From: JAHECW01 sp964641415
GTDB taxonomy: Bacteria > Acidobacteriota > Thermoanaerobaculia > Thermoanaerobaculales > Sulfomarinibacteraceae
Direction of reading: 5' to 3'
DNA length: 64,000 nt
NCBI GenBank assembly: GCA_964641415.1
Contig: CAZXMW010000007.1
Coordinates: forward strand, 1 to 64,000
The notes beneath the pieces are model-generated. The model was not told the origin of the DNA and made no database searches. It saw nothing but the letters and a program-made list of their open reading frames with translations. Every line of letters begins with the position of its first letter. The first letter of the stretch is position 1. A program made the translations under genes and the position numbers. This document shows, in pieces, positions 16,719-24,600 of the stretch.

Positions 16719-18245
16719 ATGAGCGACGTGCAGCGAATTCTCGACGATCTCGGGCTCGAAGCCACCAACCCCGGCGCCTGCACCGGCGACTGGATCTCGC
16801 CCGCCGGAGGGCGCGAGCTGGTCAGCGTCAACCCGACCACCGGCGAGCCCATCGCGACGGTCGTCCAGGCCGACGACGCGGCGTATGAAACCGTCGTGGC
16901 GACCGCCGCCGAGAGCTTCGCCGACTGGCGGATGCGGCCCGCCCCGGCGCGCGGCGAGGTCGTCCGAGATCTCGGCAACGAGCTGAGGAAGTTCAAGGAC
17001 CCGCTCGGTCGGCTGGTCACCCTCGAGATGGGGAAGATCCTGTCCGAGGGGCTCGGCGAGGTCCAGGAGATGATCGACATGTGCGACTTCGCGGTCGGGC
17101 TGTCGCGCCAGCTCTACGGCCCGACCATGATGTCGGAGCGGCCGCGCCACCGGATGTACGAGCAGTGGCACCCGCTCGGCGTGGTCGGCATCATCTCGGC
17201 CTTCAACTTCCCCGTCGCGGTGTGGTCGTGGAACGCCGCGCTCGCCGCGGTGTGCGGCGACACCATGGTCTGGAAGCCGTCGTCGTCGACGCCGCTGACC
17301 GCCATCGCGGTTCAGAACATCTGCAACTCCGTGATGGACAGGCACGGGCTCCAGGGCATCTTCAACCTCGCCGTCGGCCCGGGCTCGGTGGTCGGTGAGC
17401 GGCTCATCAACGACCCGCGGGTGCCGCTGGTCTCGTTCACCGGATCGACCCGGATGGGCCGCCACGTCTCGGAGGCCTGTGCCAAGCGTTTCGGCCGCTC
17501 GATCCTCGAGCTCGGCGGAAACAACGCCATCATCGTCGAGGCCGACGCCAATCTCGACCTCGCGCTGCGCGCGATCCTGTTCGCGGCGGTGGGCACGGCG
17601 GGCCAGCGCTGCACGAGTCTGCGCCGGCTCTTCCTCCACTCCTCCGTCGCCGACGAGATGGTCGGCAAGTTGGTCAAGGCGTACGGCAGCATCACCATCG
17701 GCGACCCGCTTTCCGACGGCATCCTGATGGGTCCGCTGGTCAACACCAACGCCATGGACGACTACGACAACGCTCTCGTCAAGGTCCGCGAGCAGGGCGG
17801 CGAGGTGCTCTACGGCGGCAACCGACTCGATCGTTCGGGCCACTTCGTCGAGCCGACCATCGTCCGGCTGCCCGAGCAGATCCCCATCGCCTGCGAGGAG
17901 ACCTTCGCGCCGATCCTCTACGTGCTCGCCTACGACGACCTCGACGAGGCGATCCGGATGCACAACACGGTCGACCAGGGGCTGTCGTCCGCCGTCTTCA
18001 CGTCGTCGATGTACTCGGCCGAGCGCTTCCTGTCCCACGAGGGGTCGGACTGCGGCATCGCCAACGTCAACATCGGCACCTCGGGCGCCGAGATCGGCGG
18101 CGCCTTCGGCGGCGAGAAGGAGACCGGCGGCGGCCGCGAGGCGGGTTCGGACGCCTGGAAGGCCTACATGCGACGCCAGACCTGCACCATCAACTGGTCC
18201 ACCGAGCTGCCGCTCGCCCAGGGGGTCAGCTTCGACATCGACTGA
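16719..18245 (+). CDS. Aldehyde dehydrogenase, ALDH7 (antiquitin/AmaB) type
   Basis: A 508-residue NAD-dependent aldehyde dehydrogenase. FNFPVAVWSWNAALA (near residue 163), KPSSSTPLTA, the LELGGNNAII glutamate motif (near 263) and the catalytic cysteine in GQRCTSLRRLF (near 295) are present. GNNA and the C-terminal GGEKETGGGREAGSDAWK are hallmarks of the ALDH7 family, whose members oxidise alpha-aminoadipic semialdehyde/piperideine-6-carboxylate in lysine breakdown. It may therefore degrade lysine, which the ablA product also uses near 29 kb. The ATG has a strong AGGAGG. It stands alone. Confidence 0.88.
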   Translation: MSDVQRILDDLGLEATNPGACTGDWISPAGGRELVSVNPTTGEPIATVVQADDAAYETVVATAAESFADWRMRPAPARGEVVRDLGNELRKFKDPLGRLVTLEMGKILSEGLGEVQEMIDMCDFAVGLSRQLYGPTMMSERPRHRMYEQWHPLGVVGIISAFNFPVAVWSWNAALAAVCGDTMVWKPSSSTPLTAIAVQNICNSVMDRHGLQGIFNLAVGPGSVVGERLINDPRVPLVSFTGSTRMGRHVSEACAKRFGRSILELGGNNAIIVEADANLDLALRAILFAAVGTAGQRCTSLRRLFLHSSVADEMVGKLVKAYGSITIGDPLSDGILMGPLVNTNAMDDYDNALVKVREQGGEVLYGGNRLDRSGHFVEPTIVRLPEQIPIACEETFAPILYVLAYDDLDEAIRMHNTVDQGLSSAVFTSSMYSAERFLSHEGSDCGIANVNIGTSGAEIGGAFGGEKETGGGREAGSDAWKAYMRRQTCTINWSTELPLAQGVSFDID

Positions 18246-18306
18246 TCGACGGTCTGGTCACGACAACGAGCTGCAGAGTCCGTCCGGCCTGCGGGCCGGA
18301 CGGACG

Positions 18307-18774
18307 TCAGTCCTCTTCTTCTCCGGCGATCTCTGAGCCGTCAGCGAAGAAGGCCTGCCACTCGGCGATCTCACGGCTCGACAGCTTGGATTCGACCCGG
18401 GGCCTGTTGGGCCGGCGCAGCCTGCGGCGGCGCTGCCACTCGGCGAGACTGCGGGTGCTCGCCCCGACGGCGCGGACCCGGTCGGCGAGGCCGCGGTCGT
18501 CGGTGACCACCGACCACTGTCGGGCCGGTCCGCCCGACGGCAACAACCCGACGATGACATCGTCGGCGGAGCGTGCGCCCGAGTACACGACGGTCACCGT
18601 TCCGAGCGACTCGCGCGCCGGCGCGCCCTGGGGCGGCGGCCCGTCAAAAACAACGGTGACCGAAATCGTCTCGTGTCGGGTCGCGTCGAGGACCTCTCGA
18701 CGAACCGCGGTTCGGCTCCGATCTGCGGCAGGAAGCCGATGCAGCAGGTTGTTGCCGTCGATGACGATGGGCAT
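18307..18774 (-). CDS. NYN-domain (YacP-like) RNA-binding/nuclease protein
   Basis: A 155-residue protein with the NYN/PIN-like start IVIDGNNLLHRLP, a conserved Asp in SADDVIVGLL, and the VVTDDRGLADRVRAVGA segment. These acidic residues form the metal site of the YacP/Rae1 group, which includes ribosome-associated endoribonucleases. The C-terminus is basic (RRRRLRRPNRPR) and then acidic (EEED). It starts 21 bp downstream of the end of the J-domain-like gene on the same strand and could share its transcript. Confidence 0.8.
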   Translation of the reverse strand: MPIVIDGNNLLHRLPAADRSRTAVRREVLDATRHETISVTVVFDGPPPQGAPARESLGTVTVVYSGARSADDVIVGLLPSGGPARQWSVVTDDRGLADRVRAVGASTRSLAEWQRRRRLRRPNRPRVESKLSSREIAEWQAFFADGSEIAGEEED

Positions 18775-18795
18775 GGCGGTCGCGTCCGCGGCGGT

Positions 18796-20343
18796 TCAGC
18801 GGACCCGTCGGAGCAGCCGCTCGAGCTCGCGCGAGCCGACGAGCTTCTTGTACATCTCGGCGGCGGTCTCGTTCCACGGGTCGGCGCCCACTGCCCGCTC
18901 GAGCGCTTTGCGCTGGCGCTCGGTGTGGCTGCGTGCCTTCCAGAAGTTGGCGATCTCGAGCCACCCGTCGACGAAGGTCGGGTCGACCTCGACGGCAATC
19001 CTGAGCCGCTCCAGGGCCCGTCCGATCCACAGCGGGTTCTTCATCTGGAGCCGGGCCAGCTTGAGCAGCTGGGCCGGTTGCGGGTCGAGGGCGCACGCCT
19101 GCTCGAGCAGCTGGATGGCGAGATAGGTCTCGCCGGTGGCGATAAGCTGGTCGGCACGGGCGACGTTGGCCCTGACCATGTCCTTCCGGGCCTTGGGGTC
19201 GGTGCGCGGCCTGACCGTCGCCGCCTCAAGCTGGCTCTCGGCGACGCTTGCCAGAACCCTGTCGTACCGCCGGCGCGCCTTGGGATCGGACAGCAGCTCG
19301 TAGGCGTCGCGCGCGCGGTCGACGATGGCCGTCAGGTTGGCTCGCTGGTCGACCAGGTGCGGCTCGTCGATCCGCTTCGGCGAATAGCGTTTGCGGATCA
19401 CCGCGAAGGCCTTCTCGACCTGGTCGCCGGTCGCCCCGGGTTTGAGACCGAGGGCACGGTAGTGGTCGATGCGCGTGACCTTCTCGGCGAGCTGAATGAT
19501 GCGCCGTCGCTCGTCCCGCTGCCGCTCCTCGAAGACGCTGTCGTCGATCGCCGACTCGACCTGGATGCCGGCAGCCTCTTCGACCTCGGCCGGCGACACC
19601 AGCGTCGGGTCGTCCGGGCCGGTGCCGCCGCCGTCCATGTCGACGACACCGGCGACGACGAGCGCGTACAGGCTCGAGATCACCTCACGCTCAGGCAGTG
19701 TCGACAGCTTCTTGAGGCTCGACAGGTCCTTGGCGGCGTCGAGTCTCGACAGGATGAAGCCCTCGCTCGGCGACAGGTCGAGCTGGCCGAGCACGCTCTC
19801 GAGGCTCAGCTTGAGTCGCACCTTGCGGTCGAAGGAGCCGAGCAGGTTCCACATGGCGACCTGGTCGGTGCACTGGCGCGCCGCGATCAGGATGATCTGC
19901 GACGTGGTGATGTTGGGCAGGGTATCGGGCTGGGGATCGCCCTGTCCGCTCATGAAACCGAAGCGGGAGCCGTCCTCGGCCGCCGCCCGTCGGATGATCT
20001 CGAGGGTCAGCTCCTGGAGCTCCTTCTCGAGCTCGGCGAGGGTGATGCAACCACGCGCCACCAGGATGTTGCCGAGGGTGCCGACCTCGTCAGCGCCCTG
20101 AGCGAGCAGGGTCAGCGCGCGCTCGTCCTCGCTGATCCGGCCGCGAGCCACCAGCCATTTGCCGATCATCTCGGGCTCGAGATCCGACCTCGCGGCGCGG
20201 ATCTCGCCGTTGACGAAGAAGATCTCCCGCCGAGCCCGGTCGGTGGCGACGACCAGGGTGCCGGTCGCCTGGCCGCCGGCGAGGCGGGCCATCCGCGATG
20301 GCAGCGGCTGGGGCGCGTCCGAGCCGACCGAGACCTCGGTCAC
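18796..20343 (-). CDS. PATAN (DUF4388)-J-domain-like-TPR protein
   Basis: A 515-residue cytosolic protein. The N-terminal ~125 residues resemble a PATAN/DUF4388 signalling module (TGTLVVATDRARREIFFVNGEIRAA). A winged-helix-like middle follows. A J-domain-like helical unit occupies about 293-361 (DHYRALGLKPGATGDQVEKAF and AYELLSDPKARRRYD). The HPD tripeptide is replaced by YSPKR at 320-324, so Hsp70 stimulation is doubtful. TPR-like helices fill about 385-505. The GTG at 20343 overlaps the previous stop (GTGA); a longer frame reading into the upstream gene has shadow-like composition and was not used. Confidence 0.8.
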   Translation of the reverse strand: MTEVSVGSDAPQPLPSRMARLAGGQATGTLVVATDRARREIFFVNGEIRAARSDLEPEMIGKWLVARGRISEDERALTLLAQGADEVGTLGNILVARGCITLAELEKELQELTLEIIRRAAAEDGSRFGFMSGQGDPQPDTLPNITTSQIILIAARQCTDQVAMWNLLGSFDRKVRLKLSLESVLGQLDLSPSEGFILSRLDAAKDLSSLKKLSTLPEREVISSLYALVVAGVVDMDGGGTGPDDPTLVSPAEVEEAAGIQVESAIDDSVFEERQRDERRRIIQLAEKVTRIDHYRALGLKPGATGDQVEKAFAVIRKRYSPKRIDEPHLVDQRANLTAIVDRARDAYELLSDPKARRRYDRVLASVAESQLEAATVRPRTDPKARKDMVRANVARADQLIATGETYLAIQLLEQACALDPQPAQLLKLARLQMKNPLWIGRALERLRIAVEVDPTFVDGWLEIANFWKARSHTERQRKALERAVGADPWNETAAEMYKKLVGSRELERLLRRVR

Positions 20344-21455
20344 TCGCCGCTCCCGAGCTCGCCGGCCGACGCCGCGTCGCCGTCGTCGATCTCGATGATG
20401 TGGGGCTCGAAGCCGTCCTCGATCAGGTTCGAAGGCACCTCGATGATCGCGGCCTGGGCCGCCTCGCGCGACGGGAAGCTGCCCCAGATCAGCCGGAAAC
20501 AGGTGTCGCCGCTGGCGGGATCGGCCTTCACCGTGCGCAGCGCCTTGCGCTCGAGGTTGCGCTTGCGCAGCATGCGCTGGAGATCCATCGGCTCGCACCC
20601 CATTTCGACCACCACACCCCAGTCGCCCGAACCGTCGACCGCGGTCGCAGCGGCGCCGTCACCGCGCAGCAGGACGAGCGCCGCAAGCACGATCGCCAGG
20701 AGCAGCGCGACCGCCACGGCCGCGATCATCCAGAGCGGAATCCTGCGCCGAGTGGCGCCGTCGTCATCGACATCCACCGCCGGCCACTCGAGGTCGTCAT
20801 CCGGAATGACCGGCTCCGACGCCTCGAGGATGCCGGTCGCGACCAGGGCGGCCTCCAGGCGGAGAACCTCGTTGCGATCGTGGCTCGATCCGGCGGCAAT
20901 CTCGTCCGCGGTGGCGCTGCCGGTGATGCCGGCGACGATGAGGTCGGCCTCCTCGGACAGGCGCAGCGGCGGGTACAGCTTGAGGAAGCCGGACGACCGC
21001 TGGAGAACCGTGTCGCGACTCGGCAGGATGCTTCGGGCCACGTTGTCCTCGGTGTCGGCCAGCACGAGCTCGACCAGCGCGTGGGTGATCGAGATCGTGG
21101 TCCCGTCCACCGCCGGCGGAGCATCTTCGTCGATGGTCAGTCCCCGCTCGGGATCCATCAGCCATTGGTGCAACGCCCGTTGGAGAATCTCCTTGGCCGC
21201 ACCCATGGCCTGGGTCTCGGGGATGCCGTGTCGGCGGCCGAGCTCACGAGCCGCGCTGAGGAGGTCGTCGTCGTCGACGCCGGCACAGCCGAGACGGTCG
21301 GCCAGCTCGGCCGGGTCGAGTCCGCCCACAGTGTGGATCCGGCCGTCCCGGATGCCGAGCGCCATCTCGCCTCCGGTCCAGGAGAGACCGGCTGTCCCCG
21401 GCTCGCGACGGGCGATCCAGCGCCCGAACTGCCAAATTCGCTTCGCATCCTGCAT
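20340..21455 (-). CDS. Membrane protein with PATAN-like N-terminus and SPOR-like C-terminus
   Basis: A 371-residue protein with one membrane helix at about 240-263. The cytoplasmic N-terminus (LSWTGGEMALGIRDGRIHTV) resembles the module at the start of the next gene. The extracytoplasmic C-terminus (about 280-355: WGVVVEMGCEP, CFRLIWGSFPSREAAQAAI) looks like a SPOR-type domain, which would bind denuded glycan strands. It therefore may link the cell wall to a cytoplasmic PATAN/J-like partner, with which it overlaps by GTGA. TTTACA-18 bp-TAAGCT lies directly upstream, with the -10 six bases from the ATG. Family assignments are by pattern only. Confidence 0.7.
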   Translation of the reverse strand: MQDAKRIWQFGRWIARREPGTAGLSWTGGEMALGIRDGRIHTVGGLDPAELADRLGCAGVDDDDLLSAARELGRRHGIPETQAMGAAKEILQRALHQWLMDPERGLTIDEDAPPAVDGTTISITHALVELVLADTEDNVARSILPSRDTVLQRSSGFLKLYPPLRLSEEADLIVAGITGSATADEIAAGSSHDRNEVLRLEAALVATGILEASEPVIPDDDLEWPAVDVDDDGATRRRIPLWMIAAVAVALLLAIVLAALVLLRGDGAAATAVDGSGDWGVVVEMGCEPMDLQRMLRKRNLERKALRTVKADPASGDTCFRLIWGSFPSREAAQAAIIEVPSNLIEDGFEPHIIEIDDGDAASAGELGSGE

Positions 21456-21461
21456 TGCGCG

Positions 21462-21491
21462 AGCTTAGATCATCGCCGGTTCTGTTGTAAA
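21462..21491 (-). promoter_or_regulatory. Promoter for the SPOR/PATAN gene pair
   Basis: TTTACA (21486-21491), an 18-bp spacer and TAAGCT (21462-21467) on the minus strand. The ATG at 21455 is six bases after the -10, implying a leaderless mRNA. Confidence 0.4.
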
Positions 21492-21605
21492 GCGAAAACA
21501 CCACGTGAAGACGGTTTCCATGTGTTCCAAATGAACGACTTGGACGGAGAGACGCCAAAGGGGACCTGGACCCGGGCCGAGATCGATCCGAGACCGCGCA
21601 CGGGC

Positions 21606-21634
21606 TTGACAGGAAATCGGTTGACATCTAGTAT
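21606..21634 (+). promoter_or_regulatory. Sigma-70 promoter of the tRNA-Val/tRNA-Asp operon
   Basis: Consensus TTGACA (21606-21611), 17-bp spacer, TAGTAT (21629-21634). Start site near 21641, 17 bases before tRNA-Val. Confidence 0.85.
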
Positions 21635-21657
21635 GACCGTCCCAACGGTTTTCCGTC

Positions 21658-21732
21658 GGGAGGTTAGCTCAGGGGTAGAGCACCTGCCTTACACGCAGGG
21701 GGTCGTGGGTTCAAATCCCCCACCTCCCACCA
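21658..21732 (+). tRNA. tRNA-Val (TAC)
   Basis: A 75-nt cloverleaf, acceptor GGGAGGT/ACCTCCC, anticodon loop CTTACAC (anticodon TAC, GTA codons), T-loop TTCAAAT, encoded CCA. First gene after a consensus promoter. Confidence 0.95.
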
Positions 21733-21754
21733 TCGCCCCTGAGCCCGCAAGTGC

Positions 21755-21831
21755 GGGGTCGTAGTTCAGCTGGTTAGAACGCCGGCCTGTCACGCCGGAG
21801 GTCGCGAGTTCGAGTCTCGTCGGCCCCGCCA
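21755..21831 (+). tRNA. tRNA-Asp (GTC)
   Basis: A 77-nt cloverleaf, acceptor GGGGTCG/CGGCCCC, anticodon loop CTGTCAC (anticodon GTC), T-loop TTCGAGT, encoded CCA. It lies 22 bp after tRNA-Val and is followed by a terminator. Confidence 0.95.
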
Positions 21832-21843
21832 TTTCATTCCTCG

Positions 21844-21873
21844 AGCGCCCTCATCGGGCGCTTGTTTCGTTCC
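21844..21873 (+). terminator. Rho-independent terminator of the tRNA-Val/Asp operon
   Basis: A 7-bp stem AGCGCCC/GGGCGCT with a 5-base loop is followed by TGTTTCGTT, 12 bases after tRNA-Asp. Confidence 0.75.
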
Positions 21874-22192
21874 ACGGCGGCGCCTTCAGGCCCCGTGACC
21901 CGACTGCGGTGTGGTGGCAGGTCGTGAACGACCCGCCTCCGGATGAGGGGCCCCGAGGGCGGTTTCGGTCTCGGTTTCGGTCTCGGGTTCGGCCGCGGCT
22001 TCGGTCTCGGGTTCGGCCGCGGCTACGGATTGGGATCCGGACTCAGTCCCTAAAACAACCGATGACCGGCAGGGACCGCGATGCGATCCGGCCCGCCGTT
22101 CATGGTCAGGAGGGTCCCGGCACCGGTGAAGTCGCTGGCGGATCAGGTGGTCCGGTCGGCGTCGTCGGTTCCGGCGAACCGTCGCACGTACA
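21874..22192. other. Non-coding spacer before the sucrose synthase gene, with 24-bp tandem duplication
   Basis: No supportable gene. The tract at 21960-22045 is a 6-base-periodic GGTTTC/GGTCTC sequence. It includes a perfect 24-bp tandem duplication, 21977-22000 and 22001-22024. The remainder shows no clear structure. TACAAT at 22189-22194 is a likely -10 for the next gene. Confidence 0.6.
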
Positions 22193-22201
22193 ATGGACCG
22201 C

Positions 22202-24595
22202 ATGTCGATTGATATCCGCTCCCTGCAACGATTCGTGGACTCCCGCCGGGGTCCGATCTATCTCATGCTGCACGGACTGTTCGGCGTCGGGCGCCCGTTC
22301 CTGCTTCGGTCGGATCTGACCGGCATGCTCGACCGGTTCATCGCGAGCCCCGAAGGGCGGGACATCGCGGACAGCCCGGTCGAGCGCGCGGTGCGGCTGT
22401 CTCAGGAGGCCGCCATCCGTGCGCCCTGGGTCTACTTCGCGGTCCGACCCGAGATCGGCTCGTGGCTGTATCTGAGGATCCACGCCGAAACGATGGCCGT
22501 CGACGAGGTCTCGGTGTCCCAGTTCCTGCGCTTCAAGGAGTCCCTCGTCGACGGCCCCGACGCGGGGGACGGCTGGCCGCTGGAGATCGACCTCGAGCCC
22601 TTCGGCCACCCGTTCCCCCGGCTCAAGGAGGTTCGCTCGATCGGCCGCGGTCTCGAGTACCTCAACCGCTACCTCGCCGGCAAGCTGCTCGCCGAGGCCG
22701 ATGGCGGGGCGCAACGGTTGGTGCGCTTTCTGTCGCTCCACACCTGCGACGGCGGTCAGCTCATGCTCGACCCCTCCGTGGGTGATGCAACGACCGCCCG
22801 TCGGGCCCTGCGTGAGGCGCTCAAGCTGGTCGAGGGCCTCGCTGGCGACGCGCCCTGGTCCGAGATCTCCACCAGTCTCCGCGGGCTCGGCTTCGAGCCC
22901 GGCTGGGGGGACACGGTGGCCCGCACCCGGGAGACCCTCGAGCTGCTTCAGGACCTGCTGGAGGCCCCCGATCCGGTCACCCTCGAGCGCTTTCTGGCGC
23001 GCATCCCAATGATGTTCAACGTCGCGATCCTGTCGCCGCACGGTTACTTCGCCCAGTCCAACGTGATGGGCCTGCCCGACACCGGGGGCCAGGTCGTCTA
23101 CATCCTCGACCAGGTGCGCGCCCTCGAGAGGGAGATTCGGGCCCGGCTGGTCAAGCAGGGCGTCGACTACGAGCCGCAGATCCTGGTCGTCACCCGGCTC
23201 ATTCCCGAGGCTGCCGGCACGACGTGCAACCAGCGCACCGAGTCGATCTCGGGCACCCGAAACGCGCGGATCCTGCGGGTGCCCTTCCGCTCGGTGTCGG
23301 GCCAGGTCGTGCCCCAGTGGGTCTCGCGCTTCGAAGTCTGGCCGTATATCGAACGCTTCTCGCTCGAGGCCGAGCGGGAGATCCTGGCCGAGCTCGGCGG
23401 TCGACCGGATCTGGTTGTCGGCAACTACTCCGACGGCAACCTGGCCGCCGCGATCATCGGCGAGCGGCTCCACGTCACCAAGTGCACCATCGCTCACGCG
23501 CTCGAAAAGACCAAGTACCTGCTGTCGGATCTGTACTGGCTTGACAACGAGCAGCGCTACCACTTCTCCTGTCAGTTCACCGCCGACCTGATCGCCATGA
23601 ACACCGCCGACTTCATCATCACGAGCACCTTCCAGGAGATCGCCGGCACCGAGGACAGCGCCGGCCAGTACGAGAGCTACAAGGCCTACACCATGCCCGG
23701 CCTGCATCGGGTGGTCGACGGGATCGACGTTTTCGACCCCCGGTTCAACATCGTGTCGCCCGGGGCCGATCCGGAGATCTACTTCCCGCACACCGACGCC
23801 GAACGACGCCTGACCGGGCTGCACCCGGAGCTCGACGACCTGATCTTCGGAAAGCGGTCATCCTCGGCTCGGGGCGAGCTGATTGACACCGACAAACCGG
23901 TGCTGTTCTCCATGGCCCGCCTCGACCCGGTCAAGAACCTGACCGGGCTCGCCGAGTGGTTCGGCGCCAGCCGACGATTGCGGGCGGCGGCGAACCTGTT
24001 CCTGGTCGCCGGCTTCGTCGACCCTGCGGCGTCGGACGACGGCGAGGAGATCGCCGAGATCGAGCGGATGCACGAGATCATGGACCGCTACGAGCTCGAC
24101 AGCGAGATGCGCTGGGTCCAGCACATCGACCGGGTGCCCGGCGGCGAGCTTTACCGGCTCGTCGCCGACCGCGGCGGGGCCTTCGTCCAGCCGGCCAAGT
24201 TCGAAGCCTTCGGTCTGACCGTGATCGAGGCCATGGTGTGCGGGCTGCCGACCTTCGCGACCTGTTTCGGCGGGCCGCTCGAGATCATCGAGCACGGCGC
24301 CAGCGGCTACCACATCGACCCCAACCACGGCGACCAGGCAGCCGATCTCATGGCCGAGTTCTTCGAGGGCTCGGCTGTGGACCAGGACCACTGGAAGATG
24401 ATCTCCCAGGGCGGGATCGAGCGCGTCATGAGCCGCTACACCTGGCGGCTGTACGCCGAACGGATGATGACCCTGGCCCGAATCTACGGCTTTTGGAAGT
24501 ACGTCACCAACCTCGAGCACGCCGAGGCCCGGCGCTACCTGGAAATGCTCTACGCGCTCCAGTTCCGGCCGCGGGCGAAGGCCATGCCGGACTGA
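22202..24595 (+). CDS. susA: Sucrose synthase
   Basis: A GT4-family glycosyltransferase of 797 residues, the usual length for sucrose synthase. It reversibly joins UDP-glucose (or ADP-glucose) and fructose. An N-terminal regulatory region (1-260) precedes the GT-B core. NVAILSPHGYFAQSN, LPDTGGQVVYILDQV (near 290) and the C-terminal FVQPAKFEAFGLTVIEAM (E-x7-E motif, near 660) are diagnostic. The ATG at 22202 is preferred because TACAAT ends seven bases before it and overlaps the alternative ATG at 22193. It converges on the SPS gene with only 5 bp between stops, so synthesis and cleavage of sucrose are encoded face to face. Confidence 0.93.
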   Translation: MSIDIRSLQRFVDSRRGPIYLMLHGLFGVGRPFLLRSDLTGMLDRFIASPEGRDIADSPVERAVRLSQEAAIRAPWVYFAVRPEIGSWLYLRIHAETMAVDEVSVSQFLRFKESLVDGPDAGDGWPLEIDLEPFGHPFPRLKEVRSIGRGLEYLNRYLAGKLLAEADGGAQRLVRFLSLHTCDGGQLMLDPSVGDATTARRALREALKLVEGLAGDAPWSEISTSLRGLGFEPGWGDTVARTRETLELLQDLLEAPDPVTLERFLARIPMMFNVAILSPHGYFAQSNVMGLPDTGGQVVYILDQVRALEREIRARLVKQGVDYEPQILVVTRLIPEAAGTTCNQRTESISGTRNARILRVPFRSVSGQVVPQWVSRFEVWPYIERFSLEAEREILAELGGRPDLVVGNYSDGNLAAAIIGERLHVTKCTIAHALEKTKYLLSDLYWLDNEQRYHFSCQFTADLIAMNTADFIITSTFQEIAGTEDSAGQYESYKAYTMPGLHRVVDGIDVFDPRFNIVSPGADPEIYFPHTDAERRLTGLHPELDDLIFGKRSSSARGELIDTDKPVLFSMARLDPVKNLTGLAEWFGASRRLRAAANLFLVAGFVDPAASDDGEEIAEIERMHEIMDRYELDSEMRWVQHIDRVPGGELYRLVADRGGAFVQPAKFEAFGLTVIEAMVCGLPTFATCFGGPLEIIEHGASGYHIDPNHGDQAADLMAEFFEGSAVDQDHWKMISQGGIERVMSRYTWRLYAERMMTLARIYGFWKYVTNLEHAEARRYLEMLYALQFRPRAKAMPD

Positions 24596-24600
24596 GCGAA

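Noticed and set aside
21886..22203. 105-codon minus-strand frame with E-T-E-T repeats
   Set aside because: Translation of the six-base-periodic spacer tract; no ribosome-binding site and no conserved-looking region.
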